From positions 1-39,013 of the forward strand of contig JAJFIU010000099.1 in NCBI GenBank assembly GCA_021774695.1: DNA of 39,013 nucleotides, written 5' to 3'. Made by a program: the position numbers and the translations under genes. The DNA is from Alphaproteobacteria bacterium (GTDB lineage Bacteria; Pseudomonadota; Alphaproteobacteria; Sphingomonadales; Kordiimonadaceae). Shown one piece after another: positions 26,871 to 36,702 of this stretch. Under the pieces are notes generated by a model. The model was not told where the DNA came from and searched no databases. It saw only the letters and a program-made list of their open reading frames with translations. Position 1 is the first letter of the stretch; each line of letters starts with the position of its first letter.

Positions 26871-28040
26871 TTAAGCGCCAAATTCAGATTTCAAAGCATC
26901 GATCAAATCAGTTTTTTCCCAGGAAAACCCGCCGTCCACTTCCGGATTACGTCCAAAGTGACCGTAAGCTGCGGTACGCGCATAAATCGCTTTGTTCAGG
27001 CCAAGATGCTCGCGGATGCCACGGGGGCTCAGATCCACCAATTCTTGCAATACCACCGCTAAGCGTGCTGGATCAACAACCGCCTTTTCGCCCCACAGGT
27101 CAACATAAACAGACAGGGGCTTCGAGACACCGATGGCATAAGCCAGTTGGATAGTGCAATTGTCTGCCAACCCAGCTGCTACAACATTTTTTGCCAGATA
27201 GCGGGACGCATATGCAGCAGACCGGTCAACTTTGGTCGGGTCTTTGCCGGAGAAAGCGCCGCCGCCGTGTGGTGCAGCACCGCCGTATGTATCAACGATG
27301 ATTTTCCGGCCGGTCAGTCCGGCGTCGCCGTCGGGTCCGCCAATGACAAAATTGCCTGTAGGATTTACATAAAACTCTTCTTCCGAGCACATCCAGCCCT
27401 CAGGTAAAACGCCCACAACATGACCGCGGACGAGCTCTCGCAACTCTTCCTGGGTTACATTTTCTTTATGCTGGGTGGAAACCACGACGCTGGTAGCGCC
27501 AACCGGGCGACCGTCCACATAGCGTAAGGTCACCTGGCTTTTGCTATCCGGTTCAAGCGCAGAGCTGGCGTCGCCGTGACGCGCATCGGCCAGTGATTTC
27601 AAAATACGATGCGAAAAGTCGATCGGAGCCGGCATCAGGCTTTCGGTTTCGTCGCATGCATAGCCAAACATGATGCCCTGATCGCCAGCGCCTTCGTCCT
27701 TATTGCCTGCGGCATCTACACCCGCTGCAATATCTGTTGATTGCTCGTGCAGGAAATTATCAAACGATGCGTTTTTCCAATGAAAACCATCCTGCTCATA
27801 GCCAATATCCTTAACCGCATCCCTTACAACACGCTCAATATCATCGCCGGTAATGCTTTTGGGCCCACGCACTTCACCGGCAACAATGATCCGGTTCGTT
27901 GTAACCATGGTTTCAGCCGCAACACGCGCGTCGGGCTGTGCACCAAGATAAAGATCAACAATCTCGTCAGAAATTCTGTCGGCAACCTTATCAGGGTGAC
28001 CCTCTGAAACTGACTCGCTGGTAAACAGATATTCTTTCAT
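26871..28040 (-). CDS. metK: S-adenosylmethionine synthetase
   Basis: MetK makes SAM from methionine and ATP. The 389-residue product has the N-terminal [19 protein letters not shown] with the metal and ATP residues, [16 protein letters not shown], the [19 protein letters not shown] loop and [12 protein letters not shown] 28040 has AGGAGA about 6 bp upstream. It lies 38 bp after ahcY on the same strand, so SAM synthesis and SAH removal are co-expressed. No SAM riboswitch could be recognised in the short gap. Confidence 0.97.
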   Translation of the reverse strand: MKEYLFTSESVSEGHPDKVADRISDEIVDLYLGAQPDARVAAETMVTTNRIIVAGEVRGPKSITGDDIERVVRDAVKDIGYEQDGFHWKNASFDNFLHEQSTDIAAGVDAAGNKDEGAGDQGIMFGYACDETESLMPAPIDFSHRILKSLADARHGDASSALEPDSKSQVTLRYVDGRPVGATSVVVSTQHKENVTQEELRELVRGHVVGVLPEGWMCSEEEFYVNPTGNFVIGGPDGDAGLTGRKIIVDTYGGAAPHGGGAFSGKDPTKVDRSAAYASRYLAKNVVAAGLADNCTIQLAYAIGVSKPLSVYVDLWGEKAVVDPARLAVVLQELVDLSPRGIREHLGLNKAIYARTAAYGHFGRNPEVDGGFSWEKTDLIDALKSEFGA

Positions 28041-28078
28041 TCTTATCTCCTCTGGTCCGTTTGCCGGATTAACCCGTT

Positions 28079-29365
28079 CTAATAGCGATAATGTTCAGGC
28101 TTGAACGGACCCTGGGTCTTAATGCCCAAATAGTCAGACTGTTCGGCGGTTAGTGTAGTCAATTTTGCGCCCAATTTACCCAAATGCAGGGACGCCACTT
28201 TTTCATCCAGATGCTTCGGCAACACGTAAACGTCGAGTTTGTAATTCTTGTAGTTTTCCCAAAGTTCAATTTGAGCAAGAACCTGATTGGTAAAGCTGGC
28301 GGACATTACAAAGCTTGGGTGGCCAGTGGCACAGCCCAAGTTCACCAAACGACCTTTTGCCAGAACGATAAGGCGTTTTCCGTCAGGGAAAATAACTTCA
28401 TCAACCTGCGGCTTCACTTCTTCCCACTTGAAATTTTCCAGTCCGGCGATCTGAATTTCGCTGTCAAAGTGACCGATGTTGCAAACGATGGTGCGGTCCT
28501 TCATCTCGCGCATATGGTCAACGGTAATAACGTCTTTGTTGCCGGTTGCAGTGACGAAAATATCACCCAACTTGGCAGCATCATCCATCGTGACAACTTC
28601 ATAGCCTTCCATCGCCGCCTGTAATGCACAAATAGGATCAATTTCAGTGATCATCACACGAGCGCCCTGGCTACGAAGCGATTCTGCGCTGCCTTTACCT
28701 ACATCGCCGAAGCCGCACACTACAGCTACTTTGCCAGCAATCATTACGTCTGTGGCGCGCTTGACACCGTCAACCAGCGATTCGCGGCAACCATACAGGT
28801 TATCAAATTTGGATTTGGTCACACTATCATTGACGTTGATAGCGGGCACCAGCAAACGGTCTTCCTTAGCCATTTCGTACAGCCGCATCACGCCAGTTGT
28901 TGTTTCTTCTGAAATACCCCGAACACCTGCCATCAGCTCCGGATAATCATTATGCATCATCACAGTGAGGTCACCGCCGTCGTCCAAAATCATATTGGGC
29001 ACCCAGCCGTCAGGACCTTTGATGGTCTGGTGAATACACCATTCCGCCTCTTCTTCCGTCTCGCCTTTCCAGGCAAATACAGGAATGTCAGCATCAGCCA
29101 TCGCAGCAGCAGCATGGTCTTGGGTTGAGAAAATGTTGCAGCTGGACCAACGAACTTCAGCGCCCAGCGCAGTCAGTGTTTCTATCAAGACAGCTGTCTG
29201 AATTGTCATATGCAAACAACCCGCGATACGAGCGCCGGCAAGTGGTTGGCTTACACCAAACTCTTCGCGCAGCGCCATCAGGCCCGGCATTTCGGTTTCT
29301 GCTATGTTGATCTCTTTGCGTCCCCAGTTTGCTAGGGAAATATCGGCTACTTTATAATCGGTCAT
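28079..29365 (-). CDS. ahcY: Adenosylhomocysteinase (SAH hydrolase)
   Basis: AhcY hydrolyses S-adenosylhomocysteine to homocysteine and adenosine using bound NAD. The 428-residue product has [21 protein letters not shown] with [15 protein letters not shown], the NAD motif [12 protein letters not shown], and the C-terminal lid ending [15 protein letters not shown]...PEHYRY, where Lys and Tyr contact NAD. The frame is open to 29413, but ATG 29365 has AGGA 7 bp upstream and gives the usual [16 protein letters not shown] start. It heads the ahcY-metK unit. Confidence 0.97.
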   Translation of the reverse strand: MTDYKVADISLANWGRKEINIAETEMPGLMALREEFGVSQPLAGARIAGCLHMTIQTAVLIETLTALGAEVRWSSCNIFSTQDHAAAAMADADIPVFAWKGETEEEAEWCIHQTIKGPDGWVPNMILDDGGDLTVMMHNDYPELMAGVRGISEETTTGVMRLYEMAKEDRLLVPAINVNDSVTKSKFDNLYGCRESLVDGVKRATDVMIAGKVAVVCGFGDVGKGSAESLRSQGARVMITEIDPICALQAAMEGYEVVTMDDAAKLGDIFVTATGNKDVITVDHMREMKDRTIVCNIGHFDSEIQIAGLENFKWEEVKPQVDEVIFPDGKRLIVLAKGRLVNLGCATGHPSFVMSASFTNQVLAQIELWENYKNYKLDVYVLPKHLDEKVASLHLGKLGAKLTTLTAEQSDYLGIKTQGPFKPEHYRY

Positions 29366-29461
29366 GAAACGTCCTACTTTAACTGCACTGTAAATTGGCA
29401 GCTTATATAGCAAGGAGTTAATTAAAGATAAAGATTTCTTTATATAAGAGAATAGGAATGT
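29366..29461 (-). promoter_or_regulatory. AT-rich intergenic region upstream of ahcY
   Basis: This 96 bp gap between ptsH and ahcY is strongly AT-rich, with an ATATAAAGAAATC stretch and a small inverted repeat (TAAAG-AAAT-CTTTA). It probably holds the ahcY promoter and may end the ptsH transcript. I compared it by eye with SAM/SAH riboswitch patterns and saw no match. Confidence 0.35.
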
Positions 29462-29749
29462 TTATTCAGTTTCACCGAATCGGTTGGCAATAAGCTCAAT
29501 AATCTGATCAATAGCGGTATCTTGATCATTGCCTTCAGCCGATATACTGATGGTATCTCCCTTGCTGGCACCCAGCATCATCAATCCCATGATCGACGTG
29601 GCAGTGACACAGATGCCCCGTTTGCACACTTTAATAACCGCCTGAAATTCTCCGGCTTTTTTTGCCAGGCGAGCAGAAGCTCGTGCATGCAGACCGCGCC
29701 GGTTTACAATTTCGACCGATCGGGACACGCCCACACCATCAGCAACCAT
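29462..29749 (-). CDS. ptsH: HPr-family phosphocarrier protein (regulatory PTS)
   Basis: This HPr is 95 residues long. The phosphoryl-carrying His21 is in NRRGLHARASARLAKKAG, and the regulatory Ser52 is in TATSIMGLMMLGAS; their 31-residue spacing equals His15-Ser46 of standard HPr. Ser52 is the expected target of the HprK encoded upstream in the same operon. It starts two bases after the EIIA stop. In alphaproteobacteria this branch generally does not transport sugars but passes phosphate from EI-Ntr to EIIA proteins. Confidence 0.95.
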   Translation of the reverse strand: MVADGVGVSRSVEIVNRRGLHARASARLAKKAGEFQAVIKVCKRGICVTATSIMGLMMLGASKGDTISISAEGNDQDTAIDQIIELIANRFGETE

Positions 29750-29751
29750 GG

Positions 29752-30150
29752 TTATTTCCCGAGGATTTGGCTGGCGACATTAATATATTTGATGCCTGCT
29801 TCTTTGGCTGCGTCCACCGCCTCTTCAAGCACAAGCGCCTGCCGCACGCTGGCAAGCTTGATCAACATAGGCAAGTTAATGCCTGCGATCACTTCAACCT
29901 TGCCTTTTTCCATAATGGAGATAGCAAGATTAGACGGCGTGCCGCCGAACATATCGGTCAACAGAACCACACCGTCGCCGCTATCGACGGTTTTCACCGC
30001 TTCCAAAATTTCCAAACGCCGCTGTTCCATATCATCATCTGGCCCGATGCAAACAGCTTGAATATTTTGCTGCGCCCCAACAACGTGCTCTGTTGCTGCA
30101 ATAAACTCTTCAGCCAGCCGGCCGTGGGTCACCAACACCATACCAATCAT
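29752..30150 (-). CDS. ptsM: PTS EIIA component, mannose family (regulatory)
   Basis: This 132-residue EIIA(Man)-type protein accepts phosphate from HPr on His9 (MIGMVLVTHGRLAEEF). LLTDMFGGTPSNLA and VIAGINLPMLIKL are family motifs. The frame is open to 30297, but ATG 30150 with AGAGGAA 9 bp upstream gives the normal N-terminus. No EIIB, EIIC or EIID gene lies nearby, which is the usual state in alphaproteobacteria and points to a regulatory function. It is co-transcribed with rapZ and ptsH. Confidence 0.93.
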   Translation of the reverse strand: MIGMVLVTHGRLAEEFIAATEHVVGAQQNIQAVCIGPDDDMEQRRLEILEAVKTVDSGDGVVLLTDMFGGTPSNLAISIMEKGKVEVIAGINLPMLIKLASVRQALVLEEAVDAAKEAGIKYINVASQILGK

Positions 30151-30175
30151 TGATCCATGTTCCTCTTTTGCGTCA

Positions 30176-31102
30176 TCAGCTACTAGATAGTTCCCGGTGG
30201 TATAAATTAACGGCAAGGCCGTCAATTGCCATTTGTCCAGCCACAGCTTCCGCTGTGGCAACTGACCGATGCTGACCGCCCGTGCATCCAAATGCAATGG
30301 TTAAATAGGCTTTTCCTTCGGCTTGATATAGCGGCAGCAGGAAACTCAGCAACCCTTGAACCTTATCCAGAAATGTTGGAAACGCGTCGTCGGCGCGAAC
30401 ATAATTAGACACCGCATCGTCGCGGCCAGTTAAACTCTTGAGGCTGGCCACATAATGAGGATTGCGCAAAAACCGGACATCCAGAACTATATCCGCATCA
30501 CGCGGAGCCCCGTGTGCAAAGCCGAAGGACATGAATGTCACGATCAGGTCATCAGATTCTTTGGCAAACCGGCGACGGATAATGCGCCGGGTTTCCGCGC
30601 CTCTTCGGGTACTGGTATCAAGGATACCATCGATGTTTTCCCTCACCACGGTCATCATATCGCGCTCTTGCTTTATAGCCGCGCGCAGCAATTGCCTGTC
30701 ACCTAGCGGATGAGGCCGCCGGGTTTCCGAGAAACGCTTGGTAAGAACGTCGTCTGACGCGTCCATGAAAAGCACATGCAAGCGAAGGTCTTTGCGTGCT
30801 CGCAGCCTTTTCTGCACCTCTACGAACAGGTCCGGTGAAAAATGAAGGGTGCGGCTATCGATACCGATGACAACCGGGCGGTCGATCGACTCCAAGTTTT
30901 GGTCATCAATAAGTGCCTCAACCATCGTAAGCGGTAAATTATCAACCGCCTGAAACCCGATATCTTCAAAGGCGTGCAGCGCAGCAGATTTACCAGCACC
31001 GGATAATCCGGTCACGATAACCAGTTGCCGTTTGAAGGATGTTCCCGTTCGGGCCTTCGGCGGCGAAGCGGATACTTTGGTTTTTTTGACCTTGTCATCC
31101 AT
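30176..31102 (-). CDS. rapZ: RNase adapter / nucleotide-binding protein RapZ
   Basis: The 308-residue product has the P-loop GLSGAGKS at 32-39, followed by ALHAFEDIGFQAVDNLPL, GIDSRT, and the C-terminal IAFGCTGGQHRSVATAE. In enterobacteria RapZ directs RNase E to the GlmZ small RNA and senses glucosamine-6-phosphate; the role in alphaproteobacteria is less clear. About 22 N-terminal residues rich in Lys, Ser and Pro precede the conserved domain. ATG 31102 overlaps the hprK stop by 8 bp and has GAGGGTG upstream. Confidence 0.93.
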   Translation of the reverse strand: MDDKVKKTKVSASPPKARTGTSFKRQLVIVTGLSGAGKSAALHAFEDIGFQAVDNLPLTMVEALIDDQNLESIDRPVVIGIDSRTLHFSPDLFVEVQKRLRARKDLRLHVLFMDASDDVLTKRFSETRRPHPLGDRQLLRAAIKQERDMMTVVRENIDGILDTSTRRGAETRRIIRRRFAKESDDLIVTFMSFGFAHGAPRDADIVLDVRFLRNPHYVASLKSLTGRDDAVSNYVRADDAFPTFLDKVQGLLSFLLPLYQAEGKAYLTIAFGCTGGQHRSVATAEAVAGQMAIDGLAVNLYHRELSSS

Positions 31103-31538
31103 TTCTTACACCCTCATTGCCGATCCGATTTAAATTCCTGACAGCCAACTCTATTTTAATTGGGGTTGAATGTTCAAATGCATTCGCTCTCAAGGTATGA
31201 ATTTTTTCACCTTCGATGTCTGCAAAAGCCTGTTCCGGCAACCGGGGAACATCTTCAGCCGCCACAATATCAACAACAAGCCGTAAAATAGTCGACTTGA
31301 TGGCAGGCACAGAGAGTATGCCGAGCCCACGCACTTCAAGCATGCCGTATAGAGATTCTGGCGAAAAAACCACAAGTCCGCGCCGAGAACTGCGGGTCAA
31401 AAATTGGTCATCAGCAACAAGGGTGGCGCCGCGGTCCATCAATCTGAGTGCCAAATCGGATTTGCCCGACCCTGATGACCCTCTCAGCAGTACACCTGAG
31501 CCTGCCACATCGACAATAGTACCGTGTAGTGTCTGCAC
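31095..31538 (-). CDS. hprK: HPr kinase/phosphorylase, short alphaproteobacterial form
   Basis: HprK phosphorylates and dephosphorylates the regulatory Ser of HPr. Only the kinase domain is present (147 residues); the N-terminal half known from Firmicutes is absent, as usual in this class. The P-loop is GSSGSGKS at 20-27, LVADD supplies catalytic acids, and LEVRGLGILSV is the family signature. The frame is open to TTG 31607, which directly follows the chvG stop. GTG 31538 is preferred because it has a G-rich site 6 bp upstream and gives the normal N-terminus. It is in an operon with chvG, rapZ, ptsM and ptsH. Confidence 0.92.
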   Translation of the reverse strand: MQTLHGTIVDVAGSGVLLRGSSGSGKSDLALRLMDRGATLVADDQFLTRSSRRGLVVFSPESLYGMLEVRGLGILSVPAIKSTILRLVVDIVAAEDVPRLPEQAFADIEGEKIHTLRANAFEHSTPIKIELAVRNLNRIGNEGVRNG

Positions 31539-31607
31539 ACCGTGCCCCCGTAGGTCCCTGATCCGCGAATGCTTGTCTGATTCAATTAAAATGCTTTTCT
31601 GGTTCAA

Positions 31608-33278
31608 TTAAGCGGGTGCCAGCGGTAAAGTCACGATAAATTTAGCGCCGGTTTCTGAACCACCATCAGCCGCGATATTTTCAACTGCAATTGTGCCGCC
31701 GTGCGCTTCAATAACCTGCTTCGAAATTGCCAAACCAAGGCCGGAATGGCTACCAAACTGTTCTTCAGTGGGTCGCTCCGAGTAAAATCTGCTAAATATT
31801 TTGTCTTCTGACCCCTCCGGCACACCTGGACCTTGGTCACACACAGTCAAAAACACAGTGCGGTTTTTGACAGTTAAATTTATCTGAATTCTGCCGTTTT
31901 TAGGGCTAAAGCTGATCGCGTTATCGATCAAATTGCACCAAACCTGCCCCAGGCGCGCTTCGATGCCCGACACAAGAAACACGCCGGCTTCATCATCAGC
32001 AAACGCCAGATCAATATCACTCAATTTTCCGGTGGTTTTATAGACCTCAACCAGGGTCGCCAGCATAACACCCAAATCAACCTCAGACGTTTGACCGCGG
32101 GTCAGTTCTGCATCAAGGCGCGAGGCATCTGAAATGTCGGTGATCAAACGATCGATACGCTTCACATCGTCTTCCAAAATCGCCATTAATTTTTCGCGCA
32201 CACCGGGTTTATCGGTCATTTGAATTGTCTCAAGTGCACTGCGCATACTCGAGAGCGGATTTTTAATTTCATGCGCCACATCAGCGGCAAATTGCTCCAC
32301 TGCGTCAATCTGCGTGTAAAGCGCCCCTGTCATATCGGAAAGCGAGCGCGACAGATCGCCTATTTCATCGCGCCGTTCGGCAAATTCAGGAATGCTTTCC
32401 TCACGACCAATACCGCGGCGAACCCGTTCTGCTGCGCGCGCCAAAACCCTGATCGGGCGAACCAATGTGCGTCCCAAAAAGAAAGACAATAAAATAGTGA
32501 GCGCGAACGCACCGACGAATATCTTGATAGTTAGCATCTGCTCGGCGCGAACAATCGTGTCGATGTCGTCGGTTTGCGCGGTTAACAAAAACGCACCAAG
32601 AACGCGCCGGAAACGCTGGACCGGCACCGCGATGTTTATAACAAGGTCGCCGTCAGCACGCTGCCTGACCTGGCTGGTTAAAGTTCCGGCAAGCGCTTGC
32701 TCCACTTCAATGAGGTCAGAAGCCCTGATGGTGGGCCTGTCAATATTGGGGGGTGCTGAAATGTCTTTGGTTATCGCGTCCAGAAAATCATGCAGCCGGT
32801 TAACAACCTGCTCTTTAAGCGACGGTTGATAGTCCAGCTTGCGCAGCGTTTCTTCTATAACCTCTTTATCACCCGCCAAAAACAGACTGTCTGCAATCAT
32901 GCCGCCGCTGGTGGCAAAAAGGCGCGCTCTATTTTCAGTGGGACCAACCAGGCGAGTGATAATCTGACGGGCGGGCGCAGGGTCAATATCAATCGATTCT
33001 GGGCCCGCCACTGCTGATTCGCCCAGAGCCCCTGCAATAATACTGGCTTGCACAGCAAGTGATTCGGTTCGCGCATCGATCAAATTTTGACGAAATTCAT
33101 TCAGATAAAGAACACTGCCAACCAGTATAACCAAGGCAAGAGCGTTGACGAACATGATCCGCACCATTAAGGGCGACAAACCCCGTGTATAATGCCGAGG
33201 ATGCAAGTTTTTCTGCTCGCCGCGCGGTAGGCGGGCATTTGTTGGATTAGAGTGTTTCTTGCTTTTATCAGCCGCCAC
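31608..33278 (-). CDS. chvG: Sensor histidine kinase ChvG (ExoS family)
   Basis: The 556-residue inner-membrane kinase has TM1 at about 37-58, a periplasmic domain of ~190 residues, TM2 at about 249-269, HAMP to ~322, then HisKA with phosphoacceptor His336 (DVAHEIKNPLSSM). The HATPase boxes are intact: NLIDNAISFSP, CDQGPGVPE and SGLGLAISKQVIEAHGG. ChvG responds to acid and envelope signals in rhizobia and relatives, where the periplasmic repressor ExoR holds it off. GTG 33278 lies 14 bp after chvI. hprK follows, linking envelope sensing to the PTS branch. Confidence 0.94.
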   Translation of the reverse strand: MAADKSKKHSNPTNARLPRGEQKNLHPRHYTRGLSPLMVRIMFVNALALVILVGSVLYLNEFRQNLIDARTESLAVQASIIAGALGESAVAGPESIDIDPAPARQIITRLVGPTENRARLFATSGGMIADSLFLAGDKEVIEETLRKLDYQPSLKEQVVNRLHDFLDAITKDISAPPNIDRPTIRASDLIEVEQALAGTLTSQVRQRADGDLVINIAVPVQRFRRVLGAFLLTAQTDDIDTIVRAEQMLTIKIFVGAFALTILLSFFLGRTLVRPIRVLARAAERVRRGIGREESIPEFAERRDEIGDLSRSLSDMTGALYTQIDAVEQFAADVAHEIKNPLSSMRSALETIQMTDKPGVREKLMAILEDDVKRIDRLITDISDASRLDAELTRGQTSEVDLGVMLATLVEVYKTTGKLSDIDLAFADDEAGVFLVSGIEARLGQVWCNLIDNAISFSPKNGRIQINLTVKNRTVFLTVCDQGPGVPEGSEDKIFSRFYSERPTEEQFGSHSGLGLAISKQVIEAHGGTIAVENIAADGGSETGAKFIVTLPLAPA

Positions 33279-33292
33279 GTTGGTTAGGTGCC

Positions 33293-34006
33293 TTACCCAT
33301 CTTTGTATCGGTAGCCAACGCCGTATAGAGTCTCAATTGCGGTAAATTCATTGTCAACCATTCTGAATTTTTTGCGCAACCGCTTGATATGGCTATCGAT
33401 TGTTCGGTCGTCCACATAGACATCGTCAGTGTAAGCTGCATCCATCAACTGGTCACGGCTTTTTACATGGCCCAAATGCTGCGCCAGCGTTTGCAAAATC
33501 AAAAACTCGGTAACAGTCAGGGTAACATCGTCGCCGCACCAGGTTACGCTGTGACGCAGCGGATCAAGAATTAGATTGCCGCGCACCATAACCTCTTCGC
33601 TCTCGTCAACGGGCGCATCTTCTTCAACGTCTTTCGAATTCATCTCAACGCGCCGCAACAATGCACGGATACGTTCAATCAGCAATCGCTGGGAAAATGG
33701 TTTGCCGATATAATCATCAGCCCCCATTCTAAGGCCCAGCAGCTGGTCAATTTCCTCGTCCTTGGACGTCAGGAAAATGACCGGCATCGCCGAGACTTCC
33801 CGCAGCTTGCGCAACAACTCCATACCGTCCATACGCGGCATTTTAATGTCGAGGACCGCAAGGTCGGCCGGATTTTTTGAAAGCGCGTCCCAGGCCTTCT
33901 GGCCGTCGGGGTATGTGCGCACCCGAAACCCTTCCGCCTCAAGAGCGATCGTAACCGAGGTTAAAATATTACGGTCATCGTCCACCAGCGCGATGGTTGC
34001 TGTCAT
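33293..34006 (-). CDS. chvI: Response regulator ChvI (OmpR/PhoB family)
   Basis: The 237-residue regulator has a receiver domain with Asp9/10/11, phosphorylation site Asp53 ([11 protein letters not shown]), and Lys in IGKPFS. A winged-helix DNA-binding domain from ~140 ends [17 protein letters not shown]...[10 protein letters not shown]. It is the partner of ChvG in the same operon. ATG 34006 has AGGGAA 7 bp upstream. It is divergent from pckA, and in Agrobacterium pckA belongs to the ChvI acid response, so direct control of pckA is plausible here. Confidence 0.96.
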   Translation of the reverse strand: MTATIALVDDDRNILTSVTIALEAEGFRVRTYPDGQKAWDALSKNPADLAVLDIKMPRMDGMELLRKLREVSAMPVIFLTSKDEEIDQLLGLRMGADDYIGKPFSQRLLIERIRALLRRVEMNSKDVEEDAPVDESEEVMVRGNLILDPLRHSVTWCGDDVTLTVTEFLILQTLAQHLGHVKSRDQLMDAAYTDDVYVDDRTIDSHIKRLRKKFRMVDNEFTAIETLYGVGYRYKDG

Positions 34007-34521
34007 CTGGGGTTCCCTTTTTTTTATGTGTCCCGGATCCGTATCAGACTGAAACTAACGTATGTTTCTAGACTAATACAGGTTGGGGTAAAGCGTTAAG
34101 CATGATTTGCGACCAAAACGTGGCGAACCCGTGTCAGGTTCTGGGTCAAGTATAGGGTCAAGCCTTTGGTAAAATTCCGAGTCGGGGTCACGGCTGCCTC
34201 TTGAATAGACCCTGGGGCGAATTTCCTGTTCAAATCGAGGCTTAACCGGAGCGTCATCTCACCAGTTTGCGCAGGCATGAAACCTGACCAAATGGTCCAG
34301 AACACTAAGTTGTCCATGACAGCGCTATCATTTTGAAATCACTAAGATTCTGGTTGATTTATTTTGCTGTTTCCGCAAGCTTGTCAACCATTCTCGGGGT
34401 GGGCCAGAGATGGAGATACGCACTCACAGGTCAGGCAGCGTGGTTCAATCGTTACCTGATATTTTTTTCGCTTAAGCCGCGGGCAATAGGCGACATTAAA
34501 TTCACGTTGGAGGACAAGAGG
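34007..34521. promoter_or_regulatory. 515 bp divergent chvI-pckA intergenic region
   Basis: No convincing gene lies here. It must hold the promoters of the chvI operon and of pckA. A direct repeat of GGGTCAAG occurs at 34143-34150 and 34155-34162 with a 12 bp period, which could be a regulator site. A 73-codon minus-strand frame (34096-34317) and the in-frame extension of pckA back to 34333 look unlike conserved proteins. The pckA ribosome site GGAGGA is at 34509-34514. Confidence 0.5.
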
Positions 34522-36126
34522 TTGCAAATCTTTGGCGCCTGTCACAGTACAGTCAGTTTAGATGCCCAAGGCATCACCGATACCGGAAATCAATATTGGA
34601 ATCTGGGCACGTCCCAACTTTACGAAGAAGCGATTCGCCGCGACGAAGGCTCAATCGCCAAGGACGGACCACTGGTGGTCAAGACCGGTCGCTGCACAGG
34701 ACGCTCCGCTAACGATAAATTTACCGTTCGCGATGAAACTACCGAAGATGCCATCTGGTGGGGCGACGTTAACCGCCCGATGACATCCGAACATTTCGAT
34801 GCTGTCCATGCGGCGTTCCTCGATCATGCCAAAGGCAAAGACCTGTTTGTGCAAGACTTGTGGGGCGGGTCTGACCCAGACCACAGAGTGGCGGTTCGCA
34901 CGGTCGGAGAGCTCGCCTGGCACAGCCTGTTTTGTCGTACAATGTTGGTGCGCCCTGAAGAGGATGAGGAAGCCGGCATGGTGCCGCAGTTCACCATCAT
35001 CAACCTACCAAGTTTCAAGGCTGACCCAGCGACAATGGGCTGCAACTCAGAAACCATCATTGCGGTCAATTTCAGCAAAGGTTTGGTGCTGATCGGCGGT
35101 ACAAAATATGCGGGCGAAAACAAAAAATCTGTTTTCTCGATCCTGAATTATCTACTGCCCAAGGACGGCATCATGCCGATGCACTGCTCGGCCAATATTG
35201 GCCCTGAAGGCGATGTGGCCATTTTCTTCGGGCTTTCGGGCACCGGCAAAACCACCTTGTCTGCCGATAGTTCGCGCACCCTTATCGGGGACGACGAGCA
35301 TGGCTGGTCTGACGACAGTGTCTTCAACTTTGAAGGCGGCTGTTACGCCAAACTGATCAATCTGTCAGAAGAAGCCGAGCCTGAAATATACGCCACCACC
35401 CGCATGTACGGGACCGTGCTTGAAAATGTTGTGATGGACCCGGATACCCGTGAGCTTGATCTGGACGACAATACGTTGGCCGAAAACACGCGCGGTGCTT
35501 ATCCGCTTAACTTCATTCCCAATACCAGCGAGCATAACCGCGGCGGCAAGCCCAAAAATATCATCATGCTAACAGCGGATGCTTTCGGCGTACTGCCTCC
35601 AATCTCGCGGTTGACACCCGAACAGGCCATGTATCACTTTCTGTCTGGGTACACCGCTAAAGTGGCGGGCACCGAGATCGGTGTCAAGGAACCGCAGGCC
35701 ACTTTCTCAACCTGTTTCGGCGCACCCTTCATGCCGCGCCACCCCAGCGTTTACGGCGACCTACTACGCAAGAAAATTGCTGAAACCGGCGTTAATTGCT
35801 GGCTGGTCAACACTGGCTGGACAGGCGGTGTCTACGGCGTTGGCCACCGCATGCCAATCAAGGACACCCGCGCCCTGTTGCACGCAGCGCTTGACGGCAG
35901 CCTAAACACTGTACCCATGCGCATCGACCCCAACTTTGGCTTTGAAGTGCCGGTAAACGTACCGGGTGTTGACAGCTTAATCCTCAACCCACGCGACACA
36001 TGGGCAGACAAGGACGCCTACGATGCCAAAGCCCGTTATCTGGTGAAATTGTTCATCAATAACTTTGAAACATTCTCAGGCCATGTTGATGACAGCGTAA
36101 ACGCAGCAGCCCCCAGCGCCGCCTAG
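34522..36126 (+). CDS. pckA: Phosphoenolpyruvate carboxykinase (ATP)
   Basis: PckA converts oxaloacetate and ATP to PEP, ADP and CO2, the entry to gluconeogenesis. Family motifs are [13 protein letters not shown] near the N-terminus, the kinase loop [15 protein letters not shown] (P-loop 237-245), DDEHGWSD for metal binding, and [15 protein letters not shown]. The frame is open to 34333, which would give 597 residues, longer than the family norm. TTG 34522 is chosen because GGAGGA lies 7 bp upstream and the product is then 534 residues, the normal length. A hairpin follows the stop. It lies beside chvI, consistent with ChvI control. Confidence 0.94.
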   Translation: MQIFGACHSTVSLDAQGITDTGNQYWNLGTSQLYEEAIRRDEGSIAKDGPLVVKTGRCTGRSANDKFTVRDETTEDAIWWGDVNRPMTSEHFDAVHAAFLDHAKGKDLFVQDLWGGSDPDHRVAVRTVGELAWHSLFCRTMLVRPEEDEEAGMVPQFTIINLPSFKADPATMGCNSETIIAVNFSKGLVLIGGTKYAGENKKSVFSILNYLLPKDGIMPMHCSANIGPEGDVAIFFGLSGTGKTTLSADSSRTLIGDDEHGWSDDSVFNFEGGCYAKLINLSEEAEPEIYATTRMYGTVLENVVMDPDTRELDLDDNTLAENTRGAYPLNFIPNTSEHNRGGKPKNIIMLTADAFGVLPPISRLTPEQAMYHFLSGYTAKVAGTEIGVKEPQATFSTCFGAPFMPRHPSVYGDLLRKKIAETGVNCWLVNTGWTGGVYGVGHRMPIKDTRALLHAALDGSLNTVPMRIDPNFGFEVPVNVPGVDSLILNPRDTWADKDAYDAKARYLVKLFINNFETFSGHVDDSVNAAAPSAA

Positions 36127-36144
36127 CAAGCTTCCTAAGTCAAA

Positions 36145-36180
36145 AAATTAGACGCTGGGCCCACGCTCAGTGTCTAATTT
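36145..36180 (+). terminator. Probable terminator hairpin after pckA
   Basis: AAATTAGACGCTG (36145-36157) pairs with CAGTGTCTAATTT (36168-36180), 13 bp including one G-U pair, around a ten-base loop. It starts 19 bp after the pckA stop. The T-run is short, so termination efficiency is uncertain. Confidence 0.65.
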
Positions 36181-36257
36181 GTCTTAAACCTAAGAGCTCA
36201 TCTATTGAAATAGGCCTCCGTTATCCCCAGTTAGCTGAAGGTAACAAAGGAAGCCAC

Positions 36258-36491
36258 ATGTCTGAACTTCAAATAGCTCTCATCATTATAGCGACCGTTC
36301 CATTCGTGGTGTGGCGTATGATTTCTACGGAGCGTTCCCACAAAATAAAGAAGACTGGCAGCACCATGATTGTTGTAGCCATGTTTGGATTTGCCAAAAT
36401 CTTTGAGCCTAGCAGGGTTGACGTTGAAGAGGCCCGCCAGAAAAGCGCGCGAAAGCGCCAAGGAGAAAACGGCGATGGGCTAAAAAAATGA
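36258..36491 (+). CDS. Small membrane protein, unknown function
   Basis: This is a 77-residue protein that I do not recognise. It has two hydrophobic stretches (about 5-20 and 36-47) separated by a basic RMISTERSHKIKK segment, and a charged tail rich in Lys, Arg and Glu. AAGGAAG lies 4 bp before ATG 36258. The ribosome site, membrane-like composition and position after the pckA hairpin support a real gene, but it could be spurious. Confidence 0.5.
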   Translation: MSELQIALIIIATVPFVVWRMISTERSHKIKKTGSTMIVVAMFGFAKIFEPSRVDVEEARQKSARKRQGENGDGLKK

Positions 36492-36702
36492 CCCGGCCTA
36501 TCCTCTGACGCAGGGTCACATCATTTCTCCAACATACGAAAGCCGGTTAGCTTCGAGACTAAACTGAGCCGATCACCTCAGACCTTGAACGTGCTAACGA
36601 AATTGTGTTGGATTTCAATTCGGTACGGATAGCGCTTATAATCAAAGCTCAAAAGGAATTGATCCCCACCAACGATTACATCTCGTCACTGACGCGCCAA
36701 GA
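36492..36702. other. Intergenic stretch with an open, startless + frame
   Basis: This 211 bp stretch has no obvious gene. From 36563 to 36706 the plus strand is open for 47 codons and reads like protein (ERANEIVLDFNSVRIALI), but there is no ATG and no ribosome site; GTG 36605 is the only GTG in frame. It may be the tail of a decayed gene. Its end overlaps the stop of the convergent TerB-like gene. Confidence 0.2.

Noticed and set aside
29366-29461. Possible SAM or SAH riboswitch upstream of ahcY-metK
   Set aside because: The region is short and AT-rich and does not show the paired elements of SAM-II, SAM/SAH or SAH riboswitches that I could recognise. A covariance-model search with those families would decide.
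31539-31607. Longer HprK starting at TTG 31607
   Set aside because: No ribosome site precedes it and the extra 23 residues are not part of the short HprK family; GTG 31538 fits better.
34096-34317. 73-codon minus-strand frame between chvI and pckA
   Set aside because: No recognisable family, no clear ribosome site, and it lies in a region that must hold two divergent promoters.
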